58,018 nucleotides of DNA, taken from contig NZ_NMQT01000097.1 of assembly GCF_002234405.1 (NCBI RefSeq), positions 1 through 58,018 of the forward strand, written 5' to 3'. This document shows, piece by piece, positions 32,802 to 40,347 of this stretch. Below the pieces are notes generated by a model, which saw only the letters and a list, made by a program, of their open reading frames with translations, made no database searches and was not told where the DNA came from. Source of the stretch: Amycolatopsis thailandensis. GTDB taxonomy: Bacteria; Actinomycetota; Actinomycetes; Mycobacteriales; Pseudonocardiaceae. Each line of letters begins with the position of its first letter. Positions within the stretch are counted from its first letter, which is position 1. The translations under genes were made by a program, and so were the position numbers.

Positions 32802-33398
32802 CTAGTGGGCGAGGCCCGGCGGCCGCTCTTCACGAGCGACGGCCGGGCTTTTCTCATGCTTCGGCCGTCGTGAAGTGTCCGGGACGGGTTCGACGACGGT
32901 GGCGCTTTCGGCGCGGTCCGTCACCACGGTCTCCTCTTCGTCCTCCGGCAGCAGGACCTTGTGCCGAGCGGGCAGGAAAGCGATCACCAGCCCGAGCGCG
33001 GCGAGACCGAGGTGCACCCAGTTGTCCGGCCCGTTGAGGTTGAACGGGTTCCCCGCCTGCGAGACGGGGTTCGTCGAAACGGTCCCGGTGATCATGAGCC
33101 CCCAGACGAACAACGCCCCGAAGGCGATGAACGTCAGGAACCCGAAGACCCGGGACCTGCCCGACCCGAAGGTCAGCAGCAGACCGATCGCGCCCAGCAG
33201 GACGAACCCGAGGTTGTAGAGGGGATTCACCGAGATCCCGAGGACCGTCGCGTCGCTGCGGCCGATGAAATCGGCGAACCCGGTCCTGGTGAAGCCCACG
33301 ATCCCGAACACCAGGTACGCCAGGCTCGCGAGTCCGGCGAGGACCTGCGCGGGCTGGAGCCCCGCCGTCCGGATACGAGCGCGTTGTGCACGTGCCAT
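32802..33398 (-). CDS. DUF4383-type membrane protein
   Basis: 198 residues with four hydrophobic helices: QVLAGLASLAYLVFGIVGF, LYNLGFVLLGAIGLLLTFGS, FLTFIAFGALFVWGLMITG and WVHLGLAALGLVIAFLPA, then a charged Glu/Arg-rich tail of about 50 residues. The pattern PLYNLGFVLLGAIGLLL with NWVHLGLA is characteristic of DUF4383. ATG 33398 follows GGAAGGCGGAGCA. The 3' end contains the terminator of the convergent lipoprotein gene. Confidence 0.82.
   Translation of the reverse strand: MARAQRARIRTAGLQPAQVLAGLASLAYLVFGIVGFTRTGFADFIGRSDATVLGISVNPLYNLGFVLLGAIGLLLTFGSGRSRVFGFLTFIAFGALFVWGLMITGTVSTNPVSQAGNPFNLNGPDNWVHLGLAALGLVIAFLPARHKVLLPEDEEETVVTDRAESATVVEPVPDTSRRPKHEKSPAVAREERPPGLAH
32814..32852 (+). terminator. 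Terminator of the lipoprotein gene, inside the convergent DUF4383 gene
   Basis: GCCCGGC (32814-32820) and GCCGGGC (32842-32848), plus an inner GCTC/GAGC pair, form a stem ending in TTTT on the plus strand. It begins 20 nt after the lipoprotein stop and lies within the last codons of the convergent DUF4383 gene. Confidence 0.65.
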
Positions 33399-33563
33399 TG
33401 CTCCGCCTTCCAGAGTTGGCCACCTAAATTCACGCTGGGGGTCACATACCCCGAGGATCTCCCGGACAAACCGGAAAGCAACGCCGCGCGTTCGAGGGGT
33501 CACGGATTCCGCCTTCAAACGAGACCTGCGTCACACGAATAGCCCAGTCGCGAACACGAAAGA

Positions 33564-34505
33564 GTGGTTCGGACAACAAGTCGTGTGGGCAAGGTGAGCG
33601 GAGTCTTCCTCCTGGTGGGGCTGTGCCTGGGAGCCATCCTCGCGATGCTGCTGTTCCCGTCGTCGCGACCCGAGCCCTCGTCGGTCGCGGTCGCGGCGTC
33701 GGGTGCCACGGCGATGAGCGTCGAAGCCGAGCCCGTCGATTCCCCGGCGCCGTCCCCCTCGGCGGCACCGGGGTCGCCGGCGCCCTCGAAGTCGGCCGTT
33801 CCCGGCAAACCGTCGACCGTCGACACGTCCGCTCTCGCCGACCTCGTCCCCGGCGGCCAGGTCAGCGTGGTCGTCTACGACCGCACCGCCAAGAAGAACA
33901 CGGTTTCGGTCAAATCAGAACGTTCTTACACCTCGGCGTCGCTCGTGAAGCTCCTCATCGCGCTGGAAGCACTGCAAGCGGGAACACCGTCGAGCACCGT
34001 GCAGCGGATGCTCTCGGTCAGCGACGACGACATCGCCAGCAGGCTGTGGACCACGCACGGCGGACCCGCCATCGTCACGAAGTGGGCCACCAAGATCGGC
34101 CTCGCCGGCACCCGCCCGCCCGAGGATCCCGGACGCTGGGGCGACACCCGGATCACCGCGGCGGACATCGCGAAGGTCTACCGCTACCTGCTGGACCAGG
34201 TGAGTGCCGGGACCAGGTCGACGATCATGCGGGCGTTGAGCGGCGCGACGGAGAACGGCTCCGACGGGATCCGGCAGTACTTCGGCATCCCGGACGCCGC
34301 CGGCGAACTGCCCTGGTCGATCAAGCAAGGCTGGGCGTGCTGCCGCGGCTCCCGGATCCTGCACAGTTCCGGCGTGGTCGGAAAAGACGACCGCTACATC
34401 GTCGTCGTCCTGACCTCCCAACCGTCGTCGTCCACCTATCCCGGTGCCGGCCGGCAGGTGACCGAGGTGGTGAAAGCGCTGCTCCCCGCGCTGGACCCGG
34501 CCTGA
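33564..34505 (+). CDS. Anchored serine hydrolase of beta-lactamase fold
   Basis: 313 residues: an N-terminal membrane anchor (VSGVFLLVGLCLGAILAMLL), a Ser/Pro/Ala-rich linker (about 30-90), then a beta-lactamase-like domain. The SxxK motif is in SYTSASLVKLLIALEAL; SDDDIASRLW is at the SDN-like position and IKQGWACC at the KTG-like position, so the classical motifs are altered. It may be a penicillin-recognising or cell-wall-related protein, or an inactive relative, rather than a resistance enzyme. GTG 33564 is weak; GTG 33585 is possible. Confidence 0.75.
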   Translation: MVRTTSRVGKVSGVFLLVGLCLGAILAMLLFPSSRPEPSSVAVAASGATAMSVEAEPVDSPAPSPSAAPGSPAPSKSAVPGKPSTVDTSALADLVPGGQVSVVVYDRTAKKNTVSVKSERSYTSASLVKLLIALEALQAGTPSSTVQRMLSVSDDDIASRLWTTHGGPAIVTKWATKIGLAGTRPPEDPGRWGDTRITAADIAKVYRYLLDQVSAGTRSTIMRALSGATENGSDGIRQYFGIPDAAGELPWSIKQGWACCRGSRILHSSGVVGKDDRYIVVVLTSQPSSSTYPGAGRQVTEVVKALLPALDPA

Positions 34506-34571
34506 GCCGCTATTGACGACCTGTAAACAAGGTGGGACAGTGGCCTCACGCCACTCTTCCGGGAGGTCGTC

Positions 34572-35414
34572 ATGAGCACCGAAGCCCGCCTGCCCACCGT
34601 GACCCCGCTCGGCCCGGATTCCGTTGCCTGGCAAGTGGTCGGCGACCGGAGACTGCTGCTCGGCGCGGGGACGGCGTTGCTGTTGCAGGTCGCGCATCCG
34701 GTGATCGGCGCCGGTGTCCACGACCATTCGAACTACCCCGAAGATCCGTGGGGCCGCCTCGACCGGACCATCGATTCGTTGCTGTGCCAGGTTTTCGGCG
34801 GCCGGGAGGCGATCGTGGAGGCCGAGCGGCTCCGCGAGATGCACAAGGCGATCAAAGGCGTCGACCATCACGGCGAGCGCTATCACGCGCTGAATCCCGA
34901 AGCCTATTGGTGGGTGCACGGATCGACCTTTTGGACGACGCTGCGCATGCGGGACGTCTTCGTACAACCCTTGTCACGTGAGGAAAAGAGCCGCTTCTAC
35001 GCGGAATGGCGGCGCCTCGGCCTGCTCCTCGGTCTCCGTGAGCACCACATGCCCGCGGACCACGAAGGATTCGAGACGTACTTCGACGGCGTCGTCGCGA
35101 ACCGGCTCGAAGACAACCACACCGTGCGGGAGCTGCTCGCCTCGATCACCATGCGGGACACCCCGCCGCCACCGTGGTGGTTCCTGCCGGAAGCTTTGTG
35201 GCGCCCCGTGCGACCGGCGGGCGGGAACGTGCTGACCCTGTGCGCGATCGGCCTGCTGCCCACGGCTCTCCGCGACCGGTTGAGTCTCAAGTGGACGGAC
35301 GCGGACGAACGGCGCCTCCAGCGGCTCGGCGCGATCACGAGGGCGGCCGGGAACAGGGTTCCCGACCGGCTTCGCTTGTACCCCAAGGCATACCGCGCCA
35401 AGCGAAGTTATTGA
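34572..35414 (+). CDS. MpaB/Lcp-type oxygenase family protein (DUF2236)
   Basis: 280 residues of the DUF2236 family, which includes MpaB and latex-clearing protein-related haem oxygenases. GAGTALLLQVAHPVIGAGV, the helix with NYPEDPWGRLDRTI and WWVHGSTFWTTLRM with candidate haem-ligand His are typical. The reaction is unknown. GGGAGGTCGTC precedes the ATG. It is convergent with the membrane esterase across a 374-bp gap of repeats. Confidence 0.82.
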   Translation: MSTEARLPTVTPLGPDSVAWQVVGDRRLLLGAGTALLLQVAHPVIGAGVHDHSNYPEDPWGRLDRTIDSLLCQVFGGREAIVEAERLREMHKAIKGVDHHGERYHALNPEAYWWVHGSTFWTTLRMRDVFVQPLSREEKSRFYAEWRRLGLLLGLREHHMPADHEGFETYFDGVVANRLEDNHTVRELLASITMRDTPPPPWWFLPEALWRPVRPAGGNVLTLCAIGLLPTALRDRLSLKWTDADERRLQRLGAITRAAGNRVPDRLRLYPKAYRAKRSY

Positions 35415-35788
35415 GAGGCAAGGCAAATATGGCGTGATCGAGTCTCCTGCCGAGCATGGCCTTCGCGGCACGGATCGAACTGGCCCGCCGGAGCCGGTCG
35501 CGACCTCGACCGTCCACAAGGGACACTTGTGTTAAGTGAAACGCCCGTTTTGGTCACTTTGCGCGATTTTGCGAAGGGGTCGTGAGTGGTAAGGAGGGTT
35601 AGAACCCTCCTTACCACTCACGACCCCTCCCCGAAAACCCCATATAGTCACAAATCGTACATTCTACCGTCCCATGTGGACACTCTGGCGCGCCTGGTCG
35701 CCGTCCAGTCCGGAACCATGTGCTCAGACAGCGAAGAGGGCCTGCGCGGCAGGATCGACCATGCCATATTCGGCTTATCGTCCAATAG
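35415..35788. other. Repeat-filled convergent gap
   Basis: No gene. The gap holds the perfect hairpin at 35575-35628 flanked by a diverged inverted pair (35425-35466 and 35731-35770) sharing GCGAAG, CGGCAGGA and GCCATATT words. Together they look like a ~350-bp MITE-like or nested-palindrome unit. Confidence 0.6.
35575..35628. repeat. Perfect 26-bp palindromic hairpin, repeat family copy B
   Basis: Arms 35575-35600 and 35603-35628 are exact reverse complements separated by AG. Outer stem GTCGTGAGTGGTAA and loop TTAGAA equal those of the hairpin at 9859-9906; the inner six pairs differ in both arms together (GGAGGG/CCCTCC here, GTGACG/CGTCAC there). It sits in a convergent gap. Confidence 0.87.
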
Positions 35789-37006
35789 CTACTCGACGAC
35801 GTCGACCAGCGCGCCCTTGGCGCCGGTGTTGGGCAGGGGCCACGGAGTGACCCCGCCGCTGGAGACGATCTTCTTGTCCTGCGGCGCGCACGGCGCCACG
35901 GTCCGCGCGCCGATCCACGCCAGCACGTCGGGAATCTGCGTCTTGAAGGTGTTCATGTTGTGCCCGGCGTCCGGGATCCGCCACGACGAGAGCGTCGCGG
36001 GCGCGCGGATGCCCGACTGGATCTGGTCGATCGAGAAGCTTTCGAAGCTTTCCTTCTCGCCGGCGATCGCGAGGATGTCGACCGGCGCCGGGTGCTTCTG
36101 CAGGTTCAGCGAGACCGTGTTCGCGTCGATGATGTCCTGCCTGCCCTTGAACAGGTTCTCGGTCTCCGCGTCCACCGAAGCCTTGTAGTAGCCGCTGACG
36201 CTCGCCGCCTGGCCGTACCACTGCGGATGCCGGGTCACCAGGTTCATCGCGCAGTACCCGCCCGAGGACCAGCCCGCCATCGTCCACGCCTTCCGCTGCG
36301 GGTTGGCGCCGAGTTTGTCGATCGCCCAGTCACGGATGTCGGCGGTCAGGTAGGTGTCGTTGGCGGTCCCGTTGACCTCGTCGATGCATTCGGTGTCGTG
36401 ACCGATCTTCGGTTTCCCGGTCGGGTCCGGGATGATCACCAGGGTCGGCGGGAGCACGTGCTTCGCGATGGCCGCGTCGAGTTTGGCGGGCATTTCGTAG
36501 GGGCCGGTGACCACTTCGGGGCCGGACGGGTAGTTCGGGATCCATTCGATGACCGGGAACTTGAGCGACCGGTACGCCTGGTCGTAGTACTGGGGCGGGA
36601 AGTACACCGTGACGTCGCGGGTGAGGCCGGTGCGCTTGCCCGTCACCGTCATGTGCACGACGGAGCCCTTGCCCTCCTTGGCCCGCATCGCCCCGGCGTC
36701 GCGCAGCTTGTCGAGGTCCGAGCCGTTCTCCCCGGCGACAGCGTTGACATTCTCCCCGGAATAGACCCCGGTGCCGAACAGGGCGCCGACCGTCGGGAAG
36801 AACCCGCCGATCATGTTCCCGCCCATCCCGGTGCTGACCACGATCAGCACCACCGCGACGAGGATCGTGCCGCTGCGGCCGAGCACCTTGCGGCGCCAGC
36901 GCTCCCAGAAGAACGGCACGGCGACGATCGCGAGCAGCGCCAGCACCACGACGACGATGAGGTTCAGCGTGGAATCGAGCCGGATGGCACTCAGTCCCAG
37001 TCCCAT
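35789..37006 (-). CDS. Membrane-anchored esterase (esterase D / antigen 85-like fold)
   Basis: 405 residues: three N-terminal hydrophobic segments (about 12-33, 44-62 and a weaker third), then an alpha/beta hydrolase domain with RDVTVYFPPQYYD, nucleophile in AGWSSGGY, and His in DAGHNM near the C-terminus. This layout (helices then a putative-esterase PF00756-like domain) is common in corynebacteria and their relatives for extracytoplasmic esterases, including mycolyltransferase relatives. ATG 37006 is chosen since the preceding 26 codons are poor and GGGGAGG lies before it. Confidence 0.82.
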   Translation of the reverse strand: MGLGLSAIRLDSTLNLIVVVVLALLAIVAVPFFWERWRRKVLGRSGTILVAVVLIVVSTGMGGNMIGGFFPTVGALFGTGVYSGENVNAVAGENGSDLDKLRDAGAMRAKEGKGSVVHMTVTGKRTGLTRDVTVYFPPQYYDQAYRSLKFPVIEWIPNYPSGPEVVTGPYEMPAKLDAAIAKHVLPPTLVIIPDPTGKPKIGHDTECIDEVNGTANDTYLTADIRDWAIDKLGANPQRKAWTMAGWSSGGYCAMNLVTRHPQWYGQAASVSGYYKASVDAETENLFKGRQDIIDANTVSLNLQKHPAPVDILAIAGEKESFESFSIDQIQSGIRAPATLSSWRIPDAGHNMNTFKTQIPDVLAWIGARTVAPCAPQDKKIVSSGGVTPWPLPNTGAKGALVDVVE

Positions 37007-37142
37007 GGCGATCGTTTTCCTCCCCGGCCGCGGCACGCCCCCGCACCGCACTTCCCACATCTGGACCAAGAGACGTGCGACCACCGGGAAGTGTTGTCCA
37101 GGGTGACACGGGTCACCCTGGACAAACCGTGTTCCGGGATAC

Positions 37143-38090
37143 TCAGCCCTCGAGGGCGGTGCGCAGCACGCCGATCGCCTGCTTTATCGCCGCGTCCGCG
37201 GCGTGCGTTTCGCGCAGGGTGTTGAGCATGACGAAGTCGTGGACGACGCCCTGGTATCGCACGGCCGTCACCGGCACTCCGGCCTGACGCAGCTTGGCGG
37301 CGTACGCCTCGCCCTCGTCGCGCAGGACGTCGGCTTCCGCGGTGATCACCAGCGCGGGCGGCAGGCCTGCCAGCTCGTCGAGGCTCGCCCGCAGCGGCGA
37401 CGCGGTGATTTCCGCGCGCTGCGCCGGGTCGGTCGTGTACTGGTCCCAGAACCACTTCATGCCTTCGAGGGCGAGGAAGTAGCCCTCGGCGAACCGCTGG
37501 TAGGACTCGGTGTCGAAGTTCGCGTCGGTGACCGGGTAGAAGAGCACCTGCTGACGGAAGGTGACGTCGCCGCGCCGCTTCGCGAGCAGGGTGAGCGCCG
37601 CGGTCATGTTTCCGCCGACGGAGTCACCGGCGATGGCGATCCGCGTGCTGTCGAGCCCGTTCTCGGCGCCGTGCTCGGCGACCCACTTCGCCACCGCGTA
37701 GTTCTGCTCGATGGCGACCGGGTAGCGAGCTTCCGGGGAGCGGTCGTATTCGGGGAAGACGACGGCCGCGCCCGCGCCGACGGCGAGCTCGCGGACCAGG
37801 CGCTCGTGGGTGTGGAAGTTCCCGAAGACCCAGCCGGCGCCGTGGATGTAGACGATCACCGGCAGCGGACCGGTGACGCCCTGCGGCCGGACGATGCGGA
37901 CCTCGACGCCGTCGACGTGCGTGGTCTGGACGTCCGCGGCGGGCAGTTCGACGTCGCCGCCCTGGACCTCGTCGACGGCCTTGCGGCCCTCGTCCGGCGG
38001 CAGCTGGAAGAGGAATGGCGGGGTGGCTGTGGCCTCGACGAAGGCCTGCGCGGCCGGTTCGAGGGCCAGGTTGTGCGGGTTGGCGGTCAT
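37143..38090 (-). CDS. HSL-family esterase/lipase
   Basis: 315 residues, hormone-sensitive-lipase family. HGAGWVFGN is the HGGG-type oxyanion motif, GDSVGGNM carries the nucleophile, ADVLRDEG the Asp and VVHDFVM the His. It hydrolyses short acyl esters in the cytosol. CAGGAGGCAG precedes the ATG. It diverges from an OhrR-like MarR gene with a shared palindrome, so it is probably repressed by that regulator. Confidence 0.9.
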   Translation of the reverse strand: MTANPHNLALEPAAQAFVEATATPPFLFQLPPDEGRKAVDEVQGGDVELPAADVQTTHVDGVEVRIVRPQGVTGPLPVIVYIHGAGWVFGNFHTHERLVRELAVGAGAAVVFPEYDRSPEARYPVAIEQNYAVAKWVAEHGAENGLDSTRIAIAGDSVGGNMTAALTLLAKRRGDVTFRQQVLFYPVTDANFDTESYQRFAEGYFLALEGMKWFWDQYTTDPAQRAEITASPLRASLDELAGLPPALVITAEADVLRDEGEAYAAKLRQAGVPVTAVRYQGVVHDFVMLNTLRETHAADAAIKQAIGVLRTALEG

Positions 38091-38140
38091 TTCTGCCTCC
38101 TGGGATCCGAAGTCGATGAACTGAAGGTAGCTCGCAACTC

Positions 38141-38154
38141 AGTTGTGCACAACT
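38141..38154. promoter_or_regulatory. MarR/OhrR-type operator AGTTGTGCACAACT
   Basis: A perfect 14-bp palindrome between the esterase and the OhrR-like regulator genes, 51 nt from the esterase ATG and 80 nt from the regulator ATG, in an AT-richer stretch. Symmetry and context fit binding by the adjacent MarR protein. Confidence 0.72.
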
Positions 38155-38233
38155 AAAATGCCCTCAAGGAGATTTAGCCCACTCAGGTCGCGGACTGGGG
38201 CATGATCGACGCACCATGGGACGAGGAGGACCG

Positions 38234-38701
38234 ATGCCGACAGACAACACCGCGTCGCTGTGCCTGGACGATCAACTGTGCTTCGGGCTCTACGCGGCAT
38301 CGCGGGCCGTGACCGCGCTTTACCGCGTCGTACTCGACGACCTGGGCCTGACCTATCCGCAGTACCTGGTGATGCTCGCGCTCTGGGAGGAGGACGAGCG
38401 GCTGGTCAAGGAACTCGGCACCGTGCTGAACCTCGACTCCGGCACGCTGTCGCCCCTGCTCAAGCGCCTGGAGAAGGCCGGACTGATCCGGCGCGACCGG
38501 CAGGCCGACGACGAGCGGTCCGTGCGCGTCAGCCTGACCGAGGACGGCGCCCGGCTCAGGGATCGCGCGAGCGGGATCCCGAAGATCATCGGCGACGCGA
38601 TGGGCCTCGACGCGGCCGGGCTCGCCCGCACCCGCGCGGAGCTCGATCGCTTGACCGAATCCGTGAACGCCTACCGCCAGACCTACGTACCGGCCGGTTA
38701 G
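38234..38701 (+). CDS. OhrR-like MarR-family regulator
   Basis: 155 residues with the OhrR-type start LCLDDQLCFGLYAASRAVT; Cys16 is at the place of the peroxide-sensing Cys of OhrR, and Cys10 might partner it. A winged helix (KELGTVLNLDSGTLSPLLKR) and the β-wing DRQADDERSVRVSLT follow. It probably senses organic peroxides or quinones by Cys oxidation and represses the divergent HSL esterase through the palindrome at 38141. The usual partner gene ohr is absent. The ATG follows GAGGAGG. Confidence 0.87.
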   Translation: MPTDNTASLCLDDQLCFGLYAASRAVTALYRVVLDDLGLTYPQYLVMLALWEEDERLVKELGTVLNLDSGTLSPLLKRLEKAGLIRRDRQADDERSVRVSLTEDGARLRDRASGIPKIIGDAMGLDAAGLARTRAELDRLTESVNAYRQTYVPAG

Positions 38702-38728
38702 CATGGGATTTCCGGCGCGGACAAAGGG

Positions 38729-39577
38729 ATGACGATGATCGATCACGACGCGGCGCTCAAGGCCGTCGAGAACAGCTTGGACCGGCCGTCCGCGGCCCGG
38801 GTCTACGACTACTTCATCGGCGGCGAGACCAACTACGCCATCGACCGCCTCTTCGCCGAGAAGGTACGGAAGCGCCTGCCGCTCATGGGCGACTACTGCA
38901 AGACCAGCAGGCAGTTCCTCGGCCGCGCCGTGCGGCATTGCGCGGAGCTGGGCATCCGGCAGTTCGTCGACATCGGCTCCGGCCTGCCGACGGCGGGCAA
39001 CGTGCACGAGGTCGCCGACGAGGCGCGGCCGCAGGAAGACACGCACGTCCTCTACATCGACAACGAGCCGATCGCGCTCGCGCATTCGACGCTGCTGCTC
39101 GCCGACACCGCCGACCCGGACAGGCACCACGCGGTCGCCGCGGACCTGTTCGACCCCGAGGGGCTCTGGGAGCGGGTGATGGACTCCGGCATCATCGACG
39201 TCGAAGAGCCCATCGCGCTGGTCGTGAACGCGGTCATGCACTTCATCAAGGACGAGCAGGACCCGGACGCGCTGCTGGACTTCTACCGCGAACGGCTCGC
39301 GCCGGGGTCGCTGCTGGTGCTCTCGCAGATGACCAACGAGAACCCGGCCAACGACGAGGAGCGACAGGCGCTGCTCGACATCCTGGAGTACTACGAGACC
39401 ACGACGAACCCCGGTTTCCTGCGCACGATGGACGAGTTCCGGCGGTTCTTCGGCGGCTGGCCGCTGCTGGAGCCGGGCCTGGTCTACGCGCCGGCGTGGC
39501 ACCCGGACGAGAAGACGGTCTTCGCCGCCGCCCCCTCGGAGTCGCGCGTCATCGGGGGCATCGCCCGCAAGCCGTGA
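38729..39577 (+). CDS. S-adenosylmethionine-dependent methyltransferase (PF04672 family)
   Basis: 282 residues. The family hallmark PSAARVYDYFIGGETNYAID is at about 20-39, then VDIGSGLPT (SAM-binding motif I), and VLYIDNEPIALAH, followed by PIALVVNAVMHFI. This SAM-methyltransferase family is abundant in actinomycetes, with largely unknown targets. A paralogue lies at 47085-47990. ATG 38729 is used. It follows the MarR gene by 27 nt and could be co-transcribed; a long hairpin follows it. Confidence 0.87.
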   Translation: MTMIDHDAALKAVENSLDRPSAARVYDYFIGGETNYAIDRLFAEKVRKRLPLMGDYCKTSRQFLGRAVRHCAELGIRQFVDIGSGLPTAGNVHEVADEARPQEDTHVLYIDNEPIALAHSTLLLADTADPDRHHAVAADLFDPEGLWERVMDSGIIDVEEPIALVVNAVMHFIKDEQDPDALLDFYRERLAPGSLLVLSQMTNENPANDEERQALLDILEYYETTTNPGFLRTMDEFRRFFGGWPLLEPGLVYAPAWHPDEKTVFAAAPSESRVIGGIARKP

Positions 39578-39592
39578 CATTGCCGCGCGCTG

Positions 39593-39666
39593 CCGAAAAC
39601 CTTCCGCAGGGCGCTGGAACACAAACCGCGAGCGTGATCTGAAAGGCGCCCTACAAAGGTTTTCGG
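39593..39666. terminator. Long imperfect inverted repeat after the methyltransferase gene
   Basis: Arms 39593-39614 (CCGAAAACCTTCCGCAGGGC...) and 39646-39666 pair over about 20 bases with a small internal loop. It lies 16 nt after the stop codon and before the PadR promoter; a terminator for the upstream gene is most likely. Confidence 0.6.
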
Positions 39667-39760
39667 GGGCCTTCGGCCCAAAAAAGGCGCGCGGGTGAAG
39701 TCTCCGTCGGGCGCTGAGCGCCCTTTGGGAGACCTTTCGGTGCCGTGACCTGGCTCTCAG

Positions 39761-39775
39761 TGCACTTGTAGTGCA
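39761..39775. promoter_or_regulatory. PadR operator TGCACT-TGT-AGTGCA
   Basis: A perfect 6-bp inverted repeat with a 3-nt spacer 25 nt before the PadR ATG, followed by two more GTGCA words up to the start codon. It is probably the autoregulatory site of the PadR protein. Confidence 0.65.
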
Positions 39776-39800
39776 ACTAGGTGCATATGAAACTGGGTGC

Positions 39801-40337
39801 ATGGCACTGGAGCACGCGATCCTGGTCTCCCTGTCCGAGCGGTCCGGCTCGGGCTACGAGCTGACGCGCCGCTTCGAGAAGTCCATCGGGCTGTGGTGGA
39901 ACGCCACCCACCAGCAGATCTACCGCGTCCTCAAGCGGATGGAGGACGCGGGCTGGGTCGCCGTCGACCACGTCGCGCAGTCCGGGAAACCCGACAAGAA
40001 GGTCTACACCGTCGGCGACGCGGGCCGGGCGGAACTCGCCCGCTGGCTCGCCGAACCCGATCCCGCGGCCACGGCCCGGGAACTCGCCGTGAAGATCCGC
40101 GGCGCGACGCTCGGCGAACCCGGTGTCGTCGCCGCCGAGATCACCCGGCATCGCGACGCGCACGCGGCCCGCCTCGACGCCTACCTGCTGATCGAGAAGC
40201 GCGACTTCCCCGACCCGAGCGTCCTCAGTGGACAGTCGCTGCATCAGTTCCTCGTGCTGCGCGGAGGAATCCGAACCGAACAGGGCCACGTCGAGTGGCT
40301 AGAGGAAGTCCTCCAGGCATTCCACCACGATGCGTAA
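39801..40337 (+). CDS. PadR-family transcriptional regulator
   Basis: 178 residues with winged helix MALEHAILVSLSERSGSGYE to QIYRVLKRMEDAGWV, and a C-terminal helical domain ending EWLEEVLQAF. ATG 39801 is chosen because the family begins MALEHAIL and upstream sequence contains the operator. It precedes the dienoyl-CoA reductase-like gene by 10 nt, so it probably regulates itself and that enzyme, perhaps in response to an unsaturated or aromatic acyl compound. Confidence 0.9.
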   Translation: MALEHAILVSLSERSGSGYELTRRFEKSIGLWWNATHQQIYRVLKRMEDAGWVAVDHVAQSGKPDKKVYTVGDAGRAELARWLAEPDPAATARELAVKIRGATLGEPGVVAAEITRHRDAHAARLDAYLLIEKRDFPDPSVLSGQSLHQFLVLRGGIRTEQGHVEWLEEVLQAFHHDA

Positions 40338-40347
40338 GGACCCTGCG

